Source: Iodobacter sp025352645 (GTDB lineage Bacteria > Pseudomonadota > Gammaproteobacteria > Burkholderiales > Chitinibacteraceae). Taken from it: a DNA stretch of 64,000 bases. The notes under the pieces were generated by a model. The model was not told where the DNA came from. It saw only the letters and a program-made list of their open reading frames with translations, and did no database searches. Numbering within the stretch: position 1 is the stretch's first letter; every line of letters begins with the position of its first letter. A program made the translations under genes and the position numbers. This document shows, one piece after another, positions 1-8,491 of this stretch. The stretch is from positions 62,001 through 126,000 of the forward strand of contig NZ_JAWQUO010000014.1 in NCBI RefSeq assembly GCF_033446605.1, written 5' to 3'.

Positions 1-855
1 ATACACACCGCCACGGTTAATTAAATCATCGTCGGTGGTAGCGGCGGCTAAATTATGCGTGAGCGCGGCTTTAACCCAGCGCATACCTTGATCAAGCGTC
101 ATTTGCGCAGGCATTTTTTCGACCAGCTGACGTGATAAGGCGGGGCAAAATCCAGCGGATAGTAATTGGCGTAGCGCTTCTAGTTTTTCGGGGGCGTGAC
201 GAGATAACTCTCCCCAAGCCATGCCCGCTAATTGGCTTTCTAATAAGCCGCGCAATAGGCGGATTTCCCGTGCAATTCCATCCATGGCTTCTTTATCAGC
301 AGGATTTTGTGCCACGGGTGAGGCGTCATCTTCAAAACTAAAGGTAGGTAAGGCGCGTTCTGGCGCTGGGCGGCGTGGTGCTGGCGTGGCAGCCCGTGGC
401 GGGGGGCGGCTGGGGCGCGGCTGCTGGTATTCTGGATTACTATCTAGCGGTAAGGGGGCTTCTACTCGCTGTGATGCGGCGGGTGTGCTGCGGTTGCTGC
501 GCAGCACCATAGGCTCATCGTGCACGATGTGATCGGTACTTGGCTCTGTATCGTCGTCATCAGGAATGGCGTAAGAGCGGGCGAGCGCCTTACTAATCGG
601 TGCAGCGGCTTGGGCGCTTTGCAGCAGTTTTGCGCCATTTTGCGCGCCACGGCTGCTGGGGGCGGGGCGTGGCTGTGCTGCAACACTTTGGACATTGGTG
701 AGGGAGGCTACATCGGCATCGGCTACGGCCATGATCTCTATCCCGCCACCGGATACTTGGCGGTTTGATAGGATCAGCGCGTCTGGGCCAAGCTCATCTC
801 GAACTTGGCGCAGCGCATCACGCGTCGTTGCTCCGTAGAACTTTTTTACGACCAT
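1..855 (-). CDS. flhF: Flagellar biosynthesis GTPase FlhF (partial, N-terminal 285 codons)
   Basis: FlhF is the SRP-like GTPase that positions the polar flagellum at the cytoplasmic face of the membrane. The gene runs off the left edge, so the GTPase G motifs lie outside the window. The visible part has the typical opening MVVKKFYGATTRDALRQ followed by DELGPDALILSNR (B domain), then a long Pro/Ala/Arg-rich linker at about residues 55-165, then the start of the helical N domain. The ATG at 855 is chosen because the family motif VKKF follows at once; no strong Shine-Dalgarno is visible. It lies downstream of flhB and flhA on the same strand, the usual order, but with a 408 bp gap before it, so it may have its own promoter. 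Confidence 0.93.
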   Translation of the reverse strand, partial: MVVKKFYGATTRDALRQVRDELGPDALILSNRQVSGGGIEIMAVADADVASLTNVQSVAAQPRPAPSSRGAQNGAKLLQSAQAAAPISKALARSYAIPDDDDTEPSTDHIVHDEPMVLRSNRSTPAASQRVEAPLPLDSNPEYQQPRPSRPPPRAATPAPRRPAPERALPTFSFEDDASPVAQNPADKEAMDGIAREIRLLRGLLESQLAGMAWGELSRHAPEKLEALRQLLSAGFCPALSRQLVEKMPAQMTLDQGMRWVKAALTHNLAAATTDDDLINRGGVY

Positions 856-1263
856 ATCCAGTTGCCGTCTGAAAACACGAGTTATCCTTATGCATTGCGA
901 GCAATGCGTATTTTGGGTGTTAGTTTAAGCTAACGAAAAATCAAAAAGATCGGTAAGCATACAGAAGAGGCACATTATGTGCGCCGCAAAAGGCGACTTG
1001 TTTGTTCTGACTTGAGTAAATAGCCATTCGTAATGTTGATTTTTATGTTTTAAGCATATTGAGTGGCTAATTAATTATTTATGATCTTGTTATAAAAAGA
1101 CAATTATTTTTAGCTTATCTTCCATTTAAAGCCTTTCTGTATTGCTGTCGCTGCTTGCTGAACTGTAAATGCTGTTTACATTAATGCATCTGGCGCTAGA
1201 AATAATGCACTGTTATTGAGCTATAAGGCGTATTTAGTTTTAAGACCAAGCAAGTAGTTAAGT
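856..1263. other. AT-rich spacer between flhA and flhF
   Basis: This 408 bp gap holds no convincing gene. It is AT-rich and contains several small palindromes: GCATTGC-GA-GCAATGC at 892-907, GCACAT-T-ATGTGC at 970-982 and TGTAAA-N5-TTTACA near 1166-1182. Any of these could be a binding site in an flhF promoter region, but none matches an operator that I recognise. No clear sigma-54 or sigma-28 element was found on the minus strand. Confidence 0.5.
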
Positions 1264-3357
1264 TTAATTTGCACCCAGCATCCCTACAATTCGAATGGTT
1301 TTGCTATCGGGTATCTCGGTATGCGCAATCACACGTAATCCGGGAATAGAGCGGCGTAAAAAACGGCTCAGCATAGGGCGTAGCTGGGCTGGGGCGATTA
1401 ATACTGTGCTTAAACCTTGTTGCTCTAATTGATCAGATAATTCAGAAGCTTGTTTGAGTACGCGCTCCGCAAGGCCTGGTTCTAATCCACCTTGTGCATT
1501 ACCCGATACGGCAGAGAGCAGAATATTTTCTAATTGTGGCTCTAAGGTCACAACTTGCAATTCATTTTCACCAGGAAATAGCTGGTGAACAATCGCTCGG
1601 CCTAATGCCACCCGCACTGCGGCAGTAAGCTCGTCAATATTTTGGGTACGAACAATGTGTTCAGCCAGTGTTTCTAAGATGCTACGCAAATCGCGGATAT
1701 GCATCCCTTCTTCGAGTAAATTCTGTAAAACTTTTTGCAAAGTGCCAACGGGAATAATTTTGGGCACTAAGTCTTCCAATAATTTAGGCGCTTCCTTGCC
1801 AAAATGCTCCAGTAATTGCTGGACTTCTTCGCGGCCTAAAAGCTCGGCGGAGTGGCTTTGTAAAATATTAGATATATGCGTTGCCACTACGGTAGCGGCA
1901 TCCACCACCGTATAGCCAAAAGCTTGTGCCTGATCACGCAAGGTGGCATCAACCCAAACGGCGGGCAGGCCAAAAGTTGGATCTTGGGTTGGTGTGCCTG
2001 GTAGTTGGCCAATTGCGTTGCCGGGGTTAATGGCGAGCCATTGGCCAGCAAACGCTTCACCGGTGCCTACATCCACGCCTTTGAGCTGGATTCGATATTG
2101 ATTTGGCTTGAGCTCTAAATTATCGCGGATATGCACTGAGGGCACTAAAAAACCCAATTCTTGGGCAATTTTTTTACGAATGCCGCGAATCCGGCGGAGT
2201 AGTTCGCCGTCTTGGTTACGGTCTACCAAGGGAATCAGCCGGTAGCCTACTTCTAGGCCAACGGGATCAACGGGCTGTACATCGTTCCAACTTACTTCTT
2301 GTAAAGGGGCGGCGGGTGCGGCGGCAGGGCCTGCGGCTCCCGCTTGGCCGGCTGCGGCTCCTCCCCCTGCGGCATTAGCGCCTTGTAGCGCGAGTGCGGT
2401 TTTCTTTTGATCCAGCTGCCAGCCTATTCCCGCCAAGATGGCGGACATCAGTAAAAACGCGGTGTGTGGCATGCCGGGGATAATCCCCAAAATGCCTAAT
2501 ACCGCTGAGGTAACATAAAGCACCTGCGGCTGTGAAAACATTTGCCCTAAGATTTGCTCAGATAAATCTTCGCCATCACCCACTCGCGAAACCACAATAC
2601 CGGCCGCAACCGAGATAATCAGCGAGGGAAGCTGGGCGACCAAGCCATCACCAATGGTCAGCAGGGTGTAGGTTTTGCCTGCTTCGGCAAAGGGCAAATC
2701 GTGCTGTGCCATGCCCACAATCAAGCCGCCGATGATATTGATCACCATGATCATAATCCCAGCAACCGCATCCCCACGCACAAACTTAGAAGCACCATCC
2801 ATAGAGCCAAAGAAGGTGGCCTCGAGCGAGATCTCGGTACGGCGGCGGCGTGCGTCTTCTTCACCAATCATACCGGCGTTCAAGTCGGCATCAATCGCCA
2901 TTTGCTTACCCGGCATGGCATCAAGGGTGAAGCGGGCAGATACTTCAGCAATCCGCCCAGCACCCTTAGTAATCACCACAAAATTAATAATGGTGAGAAT
3001 AATAAAGCCGACCACACCCACGGTTAAATTATCGCCAATCAGCACGTGGCCAAAGGCTTCAATCACCTTACCCGCCGCATCTGCACCGTTATGGCCTTCG
3101 GTGAGCACCAGCTTGGTAGAGGCCACGTTGAGCGATAATCGCAGCAGCGTAGTGAACAGCAAAATGGTAGGGAAGCTAGAGAACTCGAGCGGCTTACGGG
3201 TGTAGAGCGCCACCATCAGCACGATGATGGAAATAGCGATATTAAAAGTAAAGAATAAATCGAGCGCAATGGCAGGCAGCGGCAGAACCATCATGCCGAG
3301 AACCATTAACACCAGCGCGGGGCCAGCGAGTTTGCTGTAATTAAAAGTGCGCCACAT
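1264..3357 (-). CDS. flhA: Flagellar type III export gate protein FlhA
   Basis: FlhA is the large inner-membrane subunit of the flagellar type III secretion gate; its cytoplasmic domain docks export substrates and chaperones. The 697-residue product has the usual length, a hydrophobic N-terminal half with about eight membrane segments and the conserved FHIPEP-family loop (SARFTLDAMPGKQMAIDADLNAG region, roughly residues 140-165). An Ala/Gly-rich linker at about residues 325-360 joins the membrane part to the cytoplasmic domain. The gene follows flhB on the minus strand after a 123 bp gap that contains a short GC-rich repeat. Confidence 0.98.
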   Translation of the reverse strand: MWRTFNYSKLAGPALVLMVLGMMVLPLPAIALDLFFTFNIAISIIVLMVALYTRKPLEFSSFPTILLFTTLLRLSLNVASTKLVLTEGHNGADAAGKVIEAFGHVLIGDNLTVGVVGFIILTIINFVVITKGAGRIAEVSARFTLDAMPGKQMAIDADLNAGMIGEEDARRRRTEISLEATFFGSMDGASKFVRGDAVAGIMIMVINIIGGLIVGMAQHDLPFAEAGKTYTLLTIGDGLVAQLPSLIISVAAGIVVSRVGDGEDLSEQILGQMFSQPQVLYVTSAVLGILGIIPGMPHTAFLLMSAILAGIGWQLDQKKTALALQGANAAGGGAAAGQAGAAGPAAAPAAPLQEVSWNDVQPVDPVGLEVGYRLIPLVDRNQDGELLRRIRGIRKKIAQELGFLVPSVHIRDNLELKPNQYRIQLKGVDVGTGEAFAGQWLAINPGNAIGQLPGTPTQDPTFGLPAVWVDATLRDQAQAFGYTVVDAATVVATHISNILQSHSAELLGREEVQQLLEHFGKEAPKLLEDLVPKIIPVGTLQKVLQNLLEEGMHIRDLRSILETLAEHIVRTQNIDELTAAVRVALGRAIVHQLFPGENELQVVTLEPQLENILLSAVSGNAQGGLEPGLAERVLKQASELSDQLEQQGLSTVLIAPAQLRPMLSRFLRRSIPGLRVIAHTEIPDSKTIRIVGMLGAN

Positions 3358-3423
3358 AGGGCTTTAAATTCTCTTTATTTGATTCAAAAGCTGGGGGAGA
3401 GGATTTCATCCCCTATCCTTTCG

Positions 3424-3443
3424 TAGGGCGGGTTTCACCCGCT
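3424..3443. repeat. Short GC-rich palindromic module (GTAGGGCGGG family)
   Basis: The segment GTAGGGCGGGTTTCACCCGC carries a small inverted repeat (GCGGGT/ACCCGC type) in the gap between flhB and flhA. The same module, in a longer form, is the core of the composite element at 10971-11160 and in decayed form at about 39193-39246. It is probably a dispersed repeat and not a gene-specific site. Confidence 0.6.
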
Positions 3444-3480
3444 CTGCGCGATTTACCGCTGTCCGGCGGCTGAATGAATC

Positions 3481-4617
3481 TTAGGCTTCGCCACCTGGGT
3501 CTAGATCACTAGGTACAGGGAGGTCGGTGGAAAGATTGGGCTCTTCGCCTCCAAAATTTTGCCAATGCTTAAGCTGGTAGATATAAGCCAGTACTTCTGC
3601 GGCAGCAGTATACAACGCGGCAGGGATCTCTTCCCCAAGTTCAGCATGGTGGTATAGCGCACGGGCAAAAGGCGGGGTGCGGACAATCGCTACTTTATGC
3701 TCTTTGCCCAGCTCAATAATCCGCTCTGCTAGCAAAAAAGCGCCTTTAGCCACAATCTTGGGCGCGCGCATGGATTCGGTATATTGTAAGGCCACGGCAA
3801 AGTGCGTCGGATTGGTGACAATCACATTGGCCTTAGGAATCTCGCTCATCATGCGCTTTCTGGCAGCTTCGTGCTGCAACTGACGAATCTTACCTTTAAT
3901 TTCAGCCGAGCCCTCGGCATCTTTACCTTCTTGCTTCACTTCTTCTTTGGTCATGCGCAAGCCCTTGTAATAATCCCAGAGCTGATAAGGCGCATCAATC
4001 GCAGCCAAAATGGCTAAAGAGCTAATCACCAGCAGTAGGGTGTGTTGAACCATTTTCCACATATAGGGCATGCCTATTTCGAGTGGCATGGTAATCAGCT
4101 GGATAAACTCTTCTCTTTGCCCCCACAACACCCACGCCGCCACGCCGCCAATAAGACTGGATTTAAGAATGGTCTTTGTCATTTCAACGATGCTTTTCAG
4201 CGAAAACATCCGGCCTATCCCATTCATGGGATTCATGCGGGCAAAGTTAGGCGTTAAAGCTTCAATGGTAAATAACCAGCCGCCGATCAATACTGGCGTG
4301 ATAATCGCCATCAGGGCGCAGGGCAAAATAATCGGTAGGCAAGCCATTAAAGCTTTTTGCGCTGAGCCAGTAAAATGCAGCAGCATTTGATTCGGGTCGC
4401 TAATGGTGGTTCGACTAAAGCTAAGTTCGGCAATAAAAATAGCTTTTAAAGTGCCGAGTAACTCAGGCCCAAGCGAAATCAGCATGACGATGCCGGTCAT
4501 TAAAATCGAGAATGTTGCTAATTCTTGTGAGCGTGGGATCTGCCCTTTACCTCGCGCTTCTTCTAAGCGCTTACTGGAGGCGGGCTCCGTGCGTTCTGCG
4601 TCTGAATCTTCAGCCAT
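3481..4617 (-). CDS. flhB: Flagellar type III export switch protein FlhB
   Basis: FlhB is the export-gate protein that switches substrate specificity from rod/hook to filament proteins after autocleavage. The 378-residue product has four hydrophobic segments in its first 210 residues and a cytoplasmic C-terminal domain with the autocleavage motif NPTH at residues 269-272, the same position as in Salmonella FlhB. It is the first gene of the leftward flhB-flhA-flhF group and is divergent from fliK, sharing a 158 bp control region. FliK, its functional partner in hook-length control, is thus next door. Confidence 0.98.
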   Translation of the reverse strand: MAEDSDAERTEPASSKRLEEARGKGQIPRSQELATFSILMTGIVMLISLGPELLGTLKAIFIAELSFSRTTISDPNQMLLHFTGSAQKALMACLPIILPCALMAIITPVLIGGWLFTIEALTPNFARMNPMNGIGRMFSLKSIVEMTKTILKSSLIGGVAAWVLWGQREEFIQLITMPLEIGMPYMWKMVQHTLLLVISSLAILAAIDAPYQLWDYYKGLRMTKEEVKQEGKDAEGSAEIKGKIRQLQHEAARKRMMSEIPKANVIVTNPTHFAVALQYTESMRAPKIVAKGAFLLAERIIELGKEHKVAIVRTPPFARALYHHAELGEEIPAALYTAAAEVLAYIYQLKHWQNFGGEEPNLSTDLPVPSDLDPGGEA

Positions 4618-4714
4618 TATTTAATCCTCGCTGGCCGATGAAAAGATAGACCAATTTATTGGGTGCACAGAAAAAAATCCGGCCAAGTCCAAGTTTACTG
4701 TGATTTATTCAGGC

Positions 4715-4730
4715 TGGCACTGCAATTGCT
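4715..4730 (+). promoter_or_regulatory. Sigma-54 promoter of fliK
   Basis: The sequence TGGCAC-TGCAA-TTGCT matches the RpoN consensus TGGCAC-N5-TTGCW with the invariant GG and GC separated by ten bases. Transcription would start near 4741, about 35 bases before the fliK ATG at 4776. Sigma-54 control of middle flagellar genes by an FlrC/FleQ-type activator is well established in polar flagellates; that it applies here is inference from the site. Confidence 0.85.
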
Positions 4731-4775
4731 TAATCAAGTGCTATCAGCAATAAGCCCGTATCGAGGAGCCTCGTC

Positions 4776-5885
4776 ATGGCGAGCAATCTCACTGTTTTAG
4801 CCAGCGCCCAAACTAGCCGGTCAACTGACTCTCGTTCTTCCGTCTCGATGGGGGCAGAGCCTGCTGCTGGGCAAACATTTGCCAAAACTCTGGAGCGGGA
4901 AGTTAACTCTCGCCAGGAAGGAAAATCGGCTGATTCTGACAAACCAGTGCCCGCAACAGAAAACACCAGCGAAGACGAGCAGAAAGCCCAAGCAAGTAGT
5001 GCGCAAGCGGCCCAGCCGTGGTTGGCCATGCTACAAGTGCAAGCGCTCTCTCAAGCCAACGCGTTGACTCATGTTGCTAAAGCGGATGGTGATACAGGCT
5101 TTGTGAAGCTGGATCTGACTAAGCTCGGCAAGGGCTTATTAAGCGGCGAAGCGGGTGAAGGTCAGGACTTAACTGCTTTGGGGCAGTCTGATTTAAATCC
5201 TGCTCAGGCTTTGGCTAGTAATATTGATGCGGCAAAATTTGCCTCTTTACGGCAGAAAACGGCCGGTGACGCGAGTGCATTTACCGCGCCAGAAAAAGAT
5301 TTTGCCGCTCTGTTGGCCACATCCAAAGAAAATACACCGCTACTTAAGCCTGAAGCTGCCCCCGTGGTGGCCTTGCATACTCCTGTTGCAGAGGCTAAAC
5401 CCGCAATGCCTACGCACGTTGCAGAGCCGGTGGGTAGCTCCCGCTGGGGTGATGCCGTGGCGCAGCGGGTATCGATGATGTTGCAAGATAAACATCAGCA
5501 GATTGATATGCAGCTTAATCCACCGCATCTTGGCCCAATGGAAGTGCGTTTAACCATGTCGGGCGAGCAGGCGAGTGTGGTGTTTAGCTCGCAACATGCT
5601 TCGGTGCGTGAGGCGCTTGCTGCGGCTACACCTAGGCTAACTATGTTGCTGGCTGACCAAGGTATTCAGCTGAGCAATGTGCAAGTGGCTTCTGATTCAT
5701 TAAATCAACACGCCCAGCAACAGGCGCAGCAGCAAGCTAGTAGTCAACAAATGGACCAGCAGCATCAATCTAGATCAAGGCAATTTACGGGTAATTTGGC
5801 AGACAACTATAGTGAGGGGCTACCGCGTGTGATGACTGATGTTCACCTGCCTGTGGCGCGTAGCGGTTTAAATCTTTATGTTTAA
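4776..5885 (+). CDS. fliK: Flagellar hook-length control protein FliK
   Basis: FliK is the secreted molecular ruler that measures hook length and triggers the FlhB switch. The 369-residue product has a low-complexity, Gln/Ala/Ser-rich N-terminal part and a conserved C-terminal domain at about residues 225-315, containing LNPPHLGPMEVRL and the pattern of alternating hydrophobic residues that follows. A Gln-rich tail (about residues 310-335) follows. FliK N-terminal halves vary widely, so identification rests on the C-terminal domain and on the position in front of fliLMNOPQR. A sigma-54 promoter lies just upstream and a hairpin lies after the stop. Confidence 0.93.
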   Translation: MASNLTVLASAQTSRSTDSRSSVSMGAEPAAGQTFAKTLEREVNSRQEGKSADSDKPVPATENTSEDEQKAQASSAQAAQPWLAMLQVQALSQANALTHVAKADGDTGFVKLDLTKLGKGLLSGEAGEGQDLTALGQSDLNPAQALASNIDAAKFASLRQKTAGDASAFTAPEKDFAALLATSKENTPLLKPEAAPVVALHTPVAEAKPAMPTHVAEPVGSSRWGDAVAQRVSMMLQDKHQQIDMQLNPPHLGPMEVRLTMSGEQASVVFSSQHASVREALAAATPRLTMLLADQGIQLSNVQVASDSLNQHAQQQAQQQASSQQMDQQHQSRSRQFTGNLADNYSEGLPRVMTDVHLPVARSGLNLYV

Positions 5886-5955
5886 ACGGGGCGCCTCTTG
5901 TTAGGTTTGCAGCAAGACTAGCGCCTTACTCTCTGTTTGTTAATGCTTTTTAAGC

Positions 5956-5961
5956 TATAAT
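5956..5961 (+). promoter_or_regulatory. Possible -10 element upstream of fliL
   Basis: TATAAT occurs at 5956-5961 with only weak -35 candidates (CTGTTT at 17 bases spacing). It could provide housekeeping transcription of the fliL-fliR genes, but the hairpin at 5984-6011 would lie inside the leader. This is a weak pattern call. Confidence 0.25.
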
Positions 5962-5983
5962 CACATCACTTAATTCCAAAGCC

Positions 5984-6011
5984 AGCGCCCCTCGCATTTG
6001 ATTGGGGCGCT
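5984..6011 (+). terminator. Hairpin between fliK and fliL
   Basis: AGCGCCCC-N12-GGGGCGCT forms a perfect 8 bp stem, followed by TTGCTCTGGTTTTC, a poor T-tract. It may terminate or attenuate fliK transcription before fliL. Confidence 0.55.
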
Positions 6012-6070
6012 TTGCTCTGGTTTTCAATTTTATTTTTTATAAAATATTTCAATCCATTCAAGGTGATGTG

Positions 6071-6607
6071 ATGTCTGATGCCAAAGTGGAAGCCGCGCCT
6101 AAAGCGAAGAAAAATATTCTTTTATTTGCCGTGATTGGCTTATTAGTGGTCTTGTTAATCATCGTGGGTGGTGTGGCCGCCTTTTTGCTGACAAAAAGCA
6201 GCGATCCTGCTGCCGATGAAGTGGCGGCAGAAGCCACTGCACACGACGACGCAAAAAAGAAAAAGAAAGATCATAAAAAGAAAGAAGAGCACGCTGCTGT
6301 TTTTGAAAAATTGCCCCAATTTACGGTGAATTTACATTCAGAAGATGGCGATGGCATTTTGCAGACTGATATCTCTTTAGAACTGGGTGATCCAAAACTA
6401 GCTGAAAAAATTAAAAGTTTGTCACCTAAAATTCAGGGACAAATTAATAAGCTATTACGCGGAAAAACCATGGCAGAAGTAAAGGCCCCCGATGGTACGG
6501 ATAAGTTGGGTAAAGAAATTCGTGAAATTGTAAATAAAATTTTAGGCGCAGAGAGTGAAGAAGAAGGGGTTCTCTCGGTTAATTTCACATCATTTATTGT
6601 GCAGTAA
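6071..6607 (+). CDS. fliL: Flagellar basal-body-associated protein FliL
   Basis: FliL is a single-pass inner-membrane protein that surrounds the stator units and supports torque generation. From the ATG at 6071 the product has 178 residues: a short cytoplasmic start (MSDAKVEAAPKAKK), one membrane segment at about residues 17-42, a charged Asp/Lys/His-rich linker and the periplasmic FliL domain ending in the typical VNFTSFIVQ. This start is preferred over an upstream in-frame ATG at 6002 because AAGG lies eight to ten bases ahead and the N-terminus then matches the family. fliM follows after a hairpin. Confidence 0.95.
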   Translation: MSDAKVEAAPKAKKNILLFAVIGLLVVLLIIVGGVAAFLLTKSSDPAADEVAAEATAHDDAKKKKKDHKKKEEHAAVFEKLPQFTVNLHSEDGDGILQTDISLELGDPKLAEKIKSLSPKIQGQINKLLRGKTMAEVKAPDGTDKLGKEIREIVNKILGAESEEEGVLSVNFTSFIVQ

Positions 6608-6625
6608 TTTAATGTAATGATTTTT

Positions 6626-6656
6626 ATGCTGGGTAGATGGTGTATTTACCCAGCAT
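6626..6656 (+). terminator. Hairpin between fliL and fliM
   Basis: ATGCTGGGTA-N11-TACCCAGCAT is a perfect 10 bp stem in the fliL-fliM gap. It lacks a downstream T-tract, so it may be an mRNA processing or stability element more than a strong terminator. Confidence 0.5.
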
Positions 6657-6752
6657 CAGCGTATGTGTTGTAGTTATAAATATCTACAGCCCAGCCGGGT
6701 TGAATACAAAATATATTAAATAACGGGTAAGAGTTTATCCGGACTAAGGATC

Positions 6753-7775
6753 ATGGCAGACGATATCCTTTCTCAGGAAGAGGTCGACGCGCTACTGCGT
6801 GGTGTGACCGGTGAAGAAGATTCTTCCGACGAAGAGGTCGATGCTTCTGCTGTTCGCGATTATGATATTGGTCGCCAAGAGCGCATTGTGCGTGGGCGGA
6901 TGCCTACGCTTGAAATTTTAAATGAGCGCTTTGCACGTAATTTACGTGTGGCTCTATTTAACTTTATGCGCCGCAATGCTGAAATCTCTGTTGGCCCCGT
7001 TCGGGTGCAAAAATATAGCGAATTTATTCGTAATCTGGTGGTTCCTACCAATTTAAATTTGATTCAAATGAAGCCGCTGCGCGGAACGGGATTATTTATT
7101 TTTGATCCTGATTTTGTGTTTTTAGTCGTGGATAATTTATTTGGCTCGGATGGCCGTTACCATGTTCGGGTTGAAGGGCGTGATTTTACCGCCACCGAGC
7201 AGCGGATTATTCAGCGCCTCTTAGAAGTGGTTTTTGAAGAATACGAAAAAGCTTGGCAGCCGGTATTCCCCTGTGAATTTGTTTACGTTCGCTCTGAAAT
7301 GAATACCCAGTTTGCCAATATCGCCACGCCAACTGAAGTGGTGGTGGCGTATACCTTTAAAATTGAATTGGGCGCTGGTGGTGGGGATTTCCATATCTGC
7401 TTCCCCTATTCAATGATCGAGCCGATTCGCGACGTGCTCTATAGCACGATGCAGGCCGACCGGATTGAGGTGGATAATCGTTGGACCACCTTAATGCAAA
7501 AGCAAATTCAGCATGCTGAGGTGGATTTGGTGGCGACGTTGGGCAATGCCAAGGTGACTTTAGGCGAGATTCTAGAGTTGCAGCTTGGGGATATTATTTC
7601 TTTAGATATTCCAGAGGCCATTATTGCTGCGGTAGATAATGTGCCCGTATTGGAATGCAAATACGGCACTCTAAATGGGCAATATGCTCTAAGGGTGAGC
7701 AAAGTATTGGGGTCCGCTGAGGCACTAACGGGGAATGAAACAGAGGGCCAATTAGATGCCGACAGCAGCGAATAA
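6753..7775 (+). CDS. fliM: Flagellar motor switch protein FliM
   Basis: FliM is the C-ring subunit that binds phosphorylated CheY and reverses motor rotation. The 340-residue product starts with the CheY-binding segment (ILSQEEVDALLRG, residues 5-17), has the central CheC-like domain and ends with a SpoA/FliN-like domain (about residues 250-320, with VDLVATLGNAKVTLGEIL and IPVL patterns). AAGGAT stands before the ATG. The gene is followed by the repeat array in front of fliN. Confidence 0.98.
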   Translation: MADDILSQEEVDALLRGVTGEEDSSDEEVDASAVRDYDIGRQERIVRGRMPTLEILNERFARNLRVALFNFMRRNAEISVGPVRVQKYSEFIRNLVVPTNLNLIQMKPLRGTGLFIFDPDFVFLVVDNLFGSDGRYHVRVEGRDFTATEQRIIQRLLEVVFEEYEKAWQPVFPCEFVYVRSEMNTQFANIATPTEVVVAYTFKIELGAGGGDFHICFPYSMIEPIRDVLYSTMQADRIEVDNRWTTLMQKQIQHAEVDLVATLGNAKVTLGEILELQLGDIISLDIPEAIIAAVDNVPVLECKYGTLNGQYALRVSKVLGSAEALTGNETEGQLDADSSE

Positions 7776-7802
7776 ATAGATTAAGTTTTAAGCTGTTCAT
7801 TT

Positions 7803-7840
7803 AATCGCAAATAAAAATAGTTAGCCAAGGTAAATTGACC
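7803..7840 (+). repeat. Decayed copy of the pre-fliN repeat
   Basis: The stretch at 7811-7830 (ATAAAAATAGTTAGCCAAGG) matches the interior of the third 38 bp repeat at 17 of 20 positions and lies 113 bases before it, which is three repeat lengths minus one. It appears to be a degenerate fourth copy that has lost its start and stop codons. Confidence 0.6.
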
Positions 7841-7954
7841 GTGGCTGATGCAAATGCTAAGCCAATGAGGGTTTTGTAGTGGCTGATGTACATAGTAAGC
7901 CAATGAGGGCTTTGTAGTGGTTGATGAAAATAGTAAGCCAATGAGGGTTTTGTA
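7841..7954 (+). repeat. Three 38 bp tandem repeats forming coupled mini-ORFs before fliN
   Basis: Three direct repeats of exactly 38 bp lie at 7841-7878, 7879-7916 and 7917-7954. Each is a 12-codon ORF starting with GTG and ending in TAG or TAA (7841-7879, 7879-7917, 7917-7955), giving MADANAKPMRVL, MADVHSKPMRAL and MVDENSKPMRVL. Each stop overlaps the next start by one base (TAGTG, TAGTG, TAATG), the last start being that of fliN. Each copy has GAGGG seven bases before the next start. The unit resembles the first eleven codons of fliN, so the array looks like repeated duplication of the fliN translation start region. Confidence 0.9.
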
Positions 7955-8368
7955 ATGGCTGATGAAGATGAAATGGCAATGGATGACTGGGCTGCGGCCC
8001 TTGCCGAGCAAGAAGTAGCCGATGCAGCGGTGGCAGCAGCCCCTGATGTGCAGGCCGCTGATATTTTTCAGCGTTTTGATGCAAGTACACCTATTGCGAA
8101 TGCACCTAGCAATATAGATATGATTTTGGATATCCCTGTTTCACTGACTGTGGAGCTGGGGCGGACTAAAATTGCGATTCGCAGCTTGCTGCAATTGGCG
8201 CAGGGATCAGTGGTAGAGCTGGATGGGATGGCGGGTGAGCCCATGGATGTGCTGGTGAATGGCTGTTTAATTGCCCAAGGTGAAGTGGTGGTGGTGAATG
8301 ATAAGTTTGGTATTCGCCTCACCGATATTATTACCCCAGCAGAGCGTATTCGCCGCTTACATAAATAG
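7955..8368 (+). CDS. fliN: Flagellar motor switch protein FliN
   Basis: FliN forms the base of the C-ring together with FliM. The 137-residue product has an acidic, Ala-rich N-terminal extension (MADEDEMAMDDWAAALAEQE) and the C-terminal SpoA domain (about residues 55-135: ILDIPVSLTVELGRT, LAQGSVVELD, GEPMDVLVNG, KFGIRLTDI). The ATG at 7955 has GAGGG at 7943-7947 with ideal spacing and overlaps the stop of the last of three upstream mini-ORFs. Translation may therefore be coupled to ribosomes finishing those peptides. Confidence 0.97.
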   Translation: MADEDEMAMDDWAAALAEQEVADAAVAAAPDVQAADIFQRFDASTPIANAPSNIDMILDIPVSLTVELGRTKIAIRSLLQLAQGSVVELDGMAGEPMDVLVNGCLIAQGEVVVVNDKFGIRLTDIITPAERIRRLHK

Positions 8369-8387
8369 TTTCGGGCATTATCAATAG

Positions 8388-8422
8388 GCCCGCTGCCCTG
8401 TGTTTTTAGGGGGCTAGCGGGC
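8388..8422 (+). terminator. Stem-loop between fliN and fliO
   Basis: GCCCGCT at 8388-8394 pairs with AGCGGGC at 8416-8422, and an inner CCCT pairs with AGGG. There is no good T-tract (AATTTAT follows), so partial termination or mRNA stabilisation is more likely than a full stop. Confidence 0.45.
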
Positions 8423-8491
8423 AATTTATACTTGCAGTGCTTCACAAAACTTCATTACAAACACATGCCTACACGATTATCGTGAGAGTTT

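Noticed and set aside
892..907. Palindrome GCATTGC-GA-GCAATGC as flhA terminator
   Set aside because: It lies more than 350 bases after the flhA stop, next to the flhF start, and has no T-tract on the minus strand.
4618..4714. Sigma-54 or sigma-28 promoter for flhB on the minus strand
   Set aside because: TTGGCCGGATTTTTTT lacks the GC at -12, and TAAA/GCCGGAT are only ten bases apart in place of about fifteen.
8388..8422. Riboswitch or attenuator between fliN and fliO
   Set aside because: Only a single stem-loop is visible; there is no alternative pairing or T-tract to support an attenuator.
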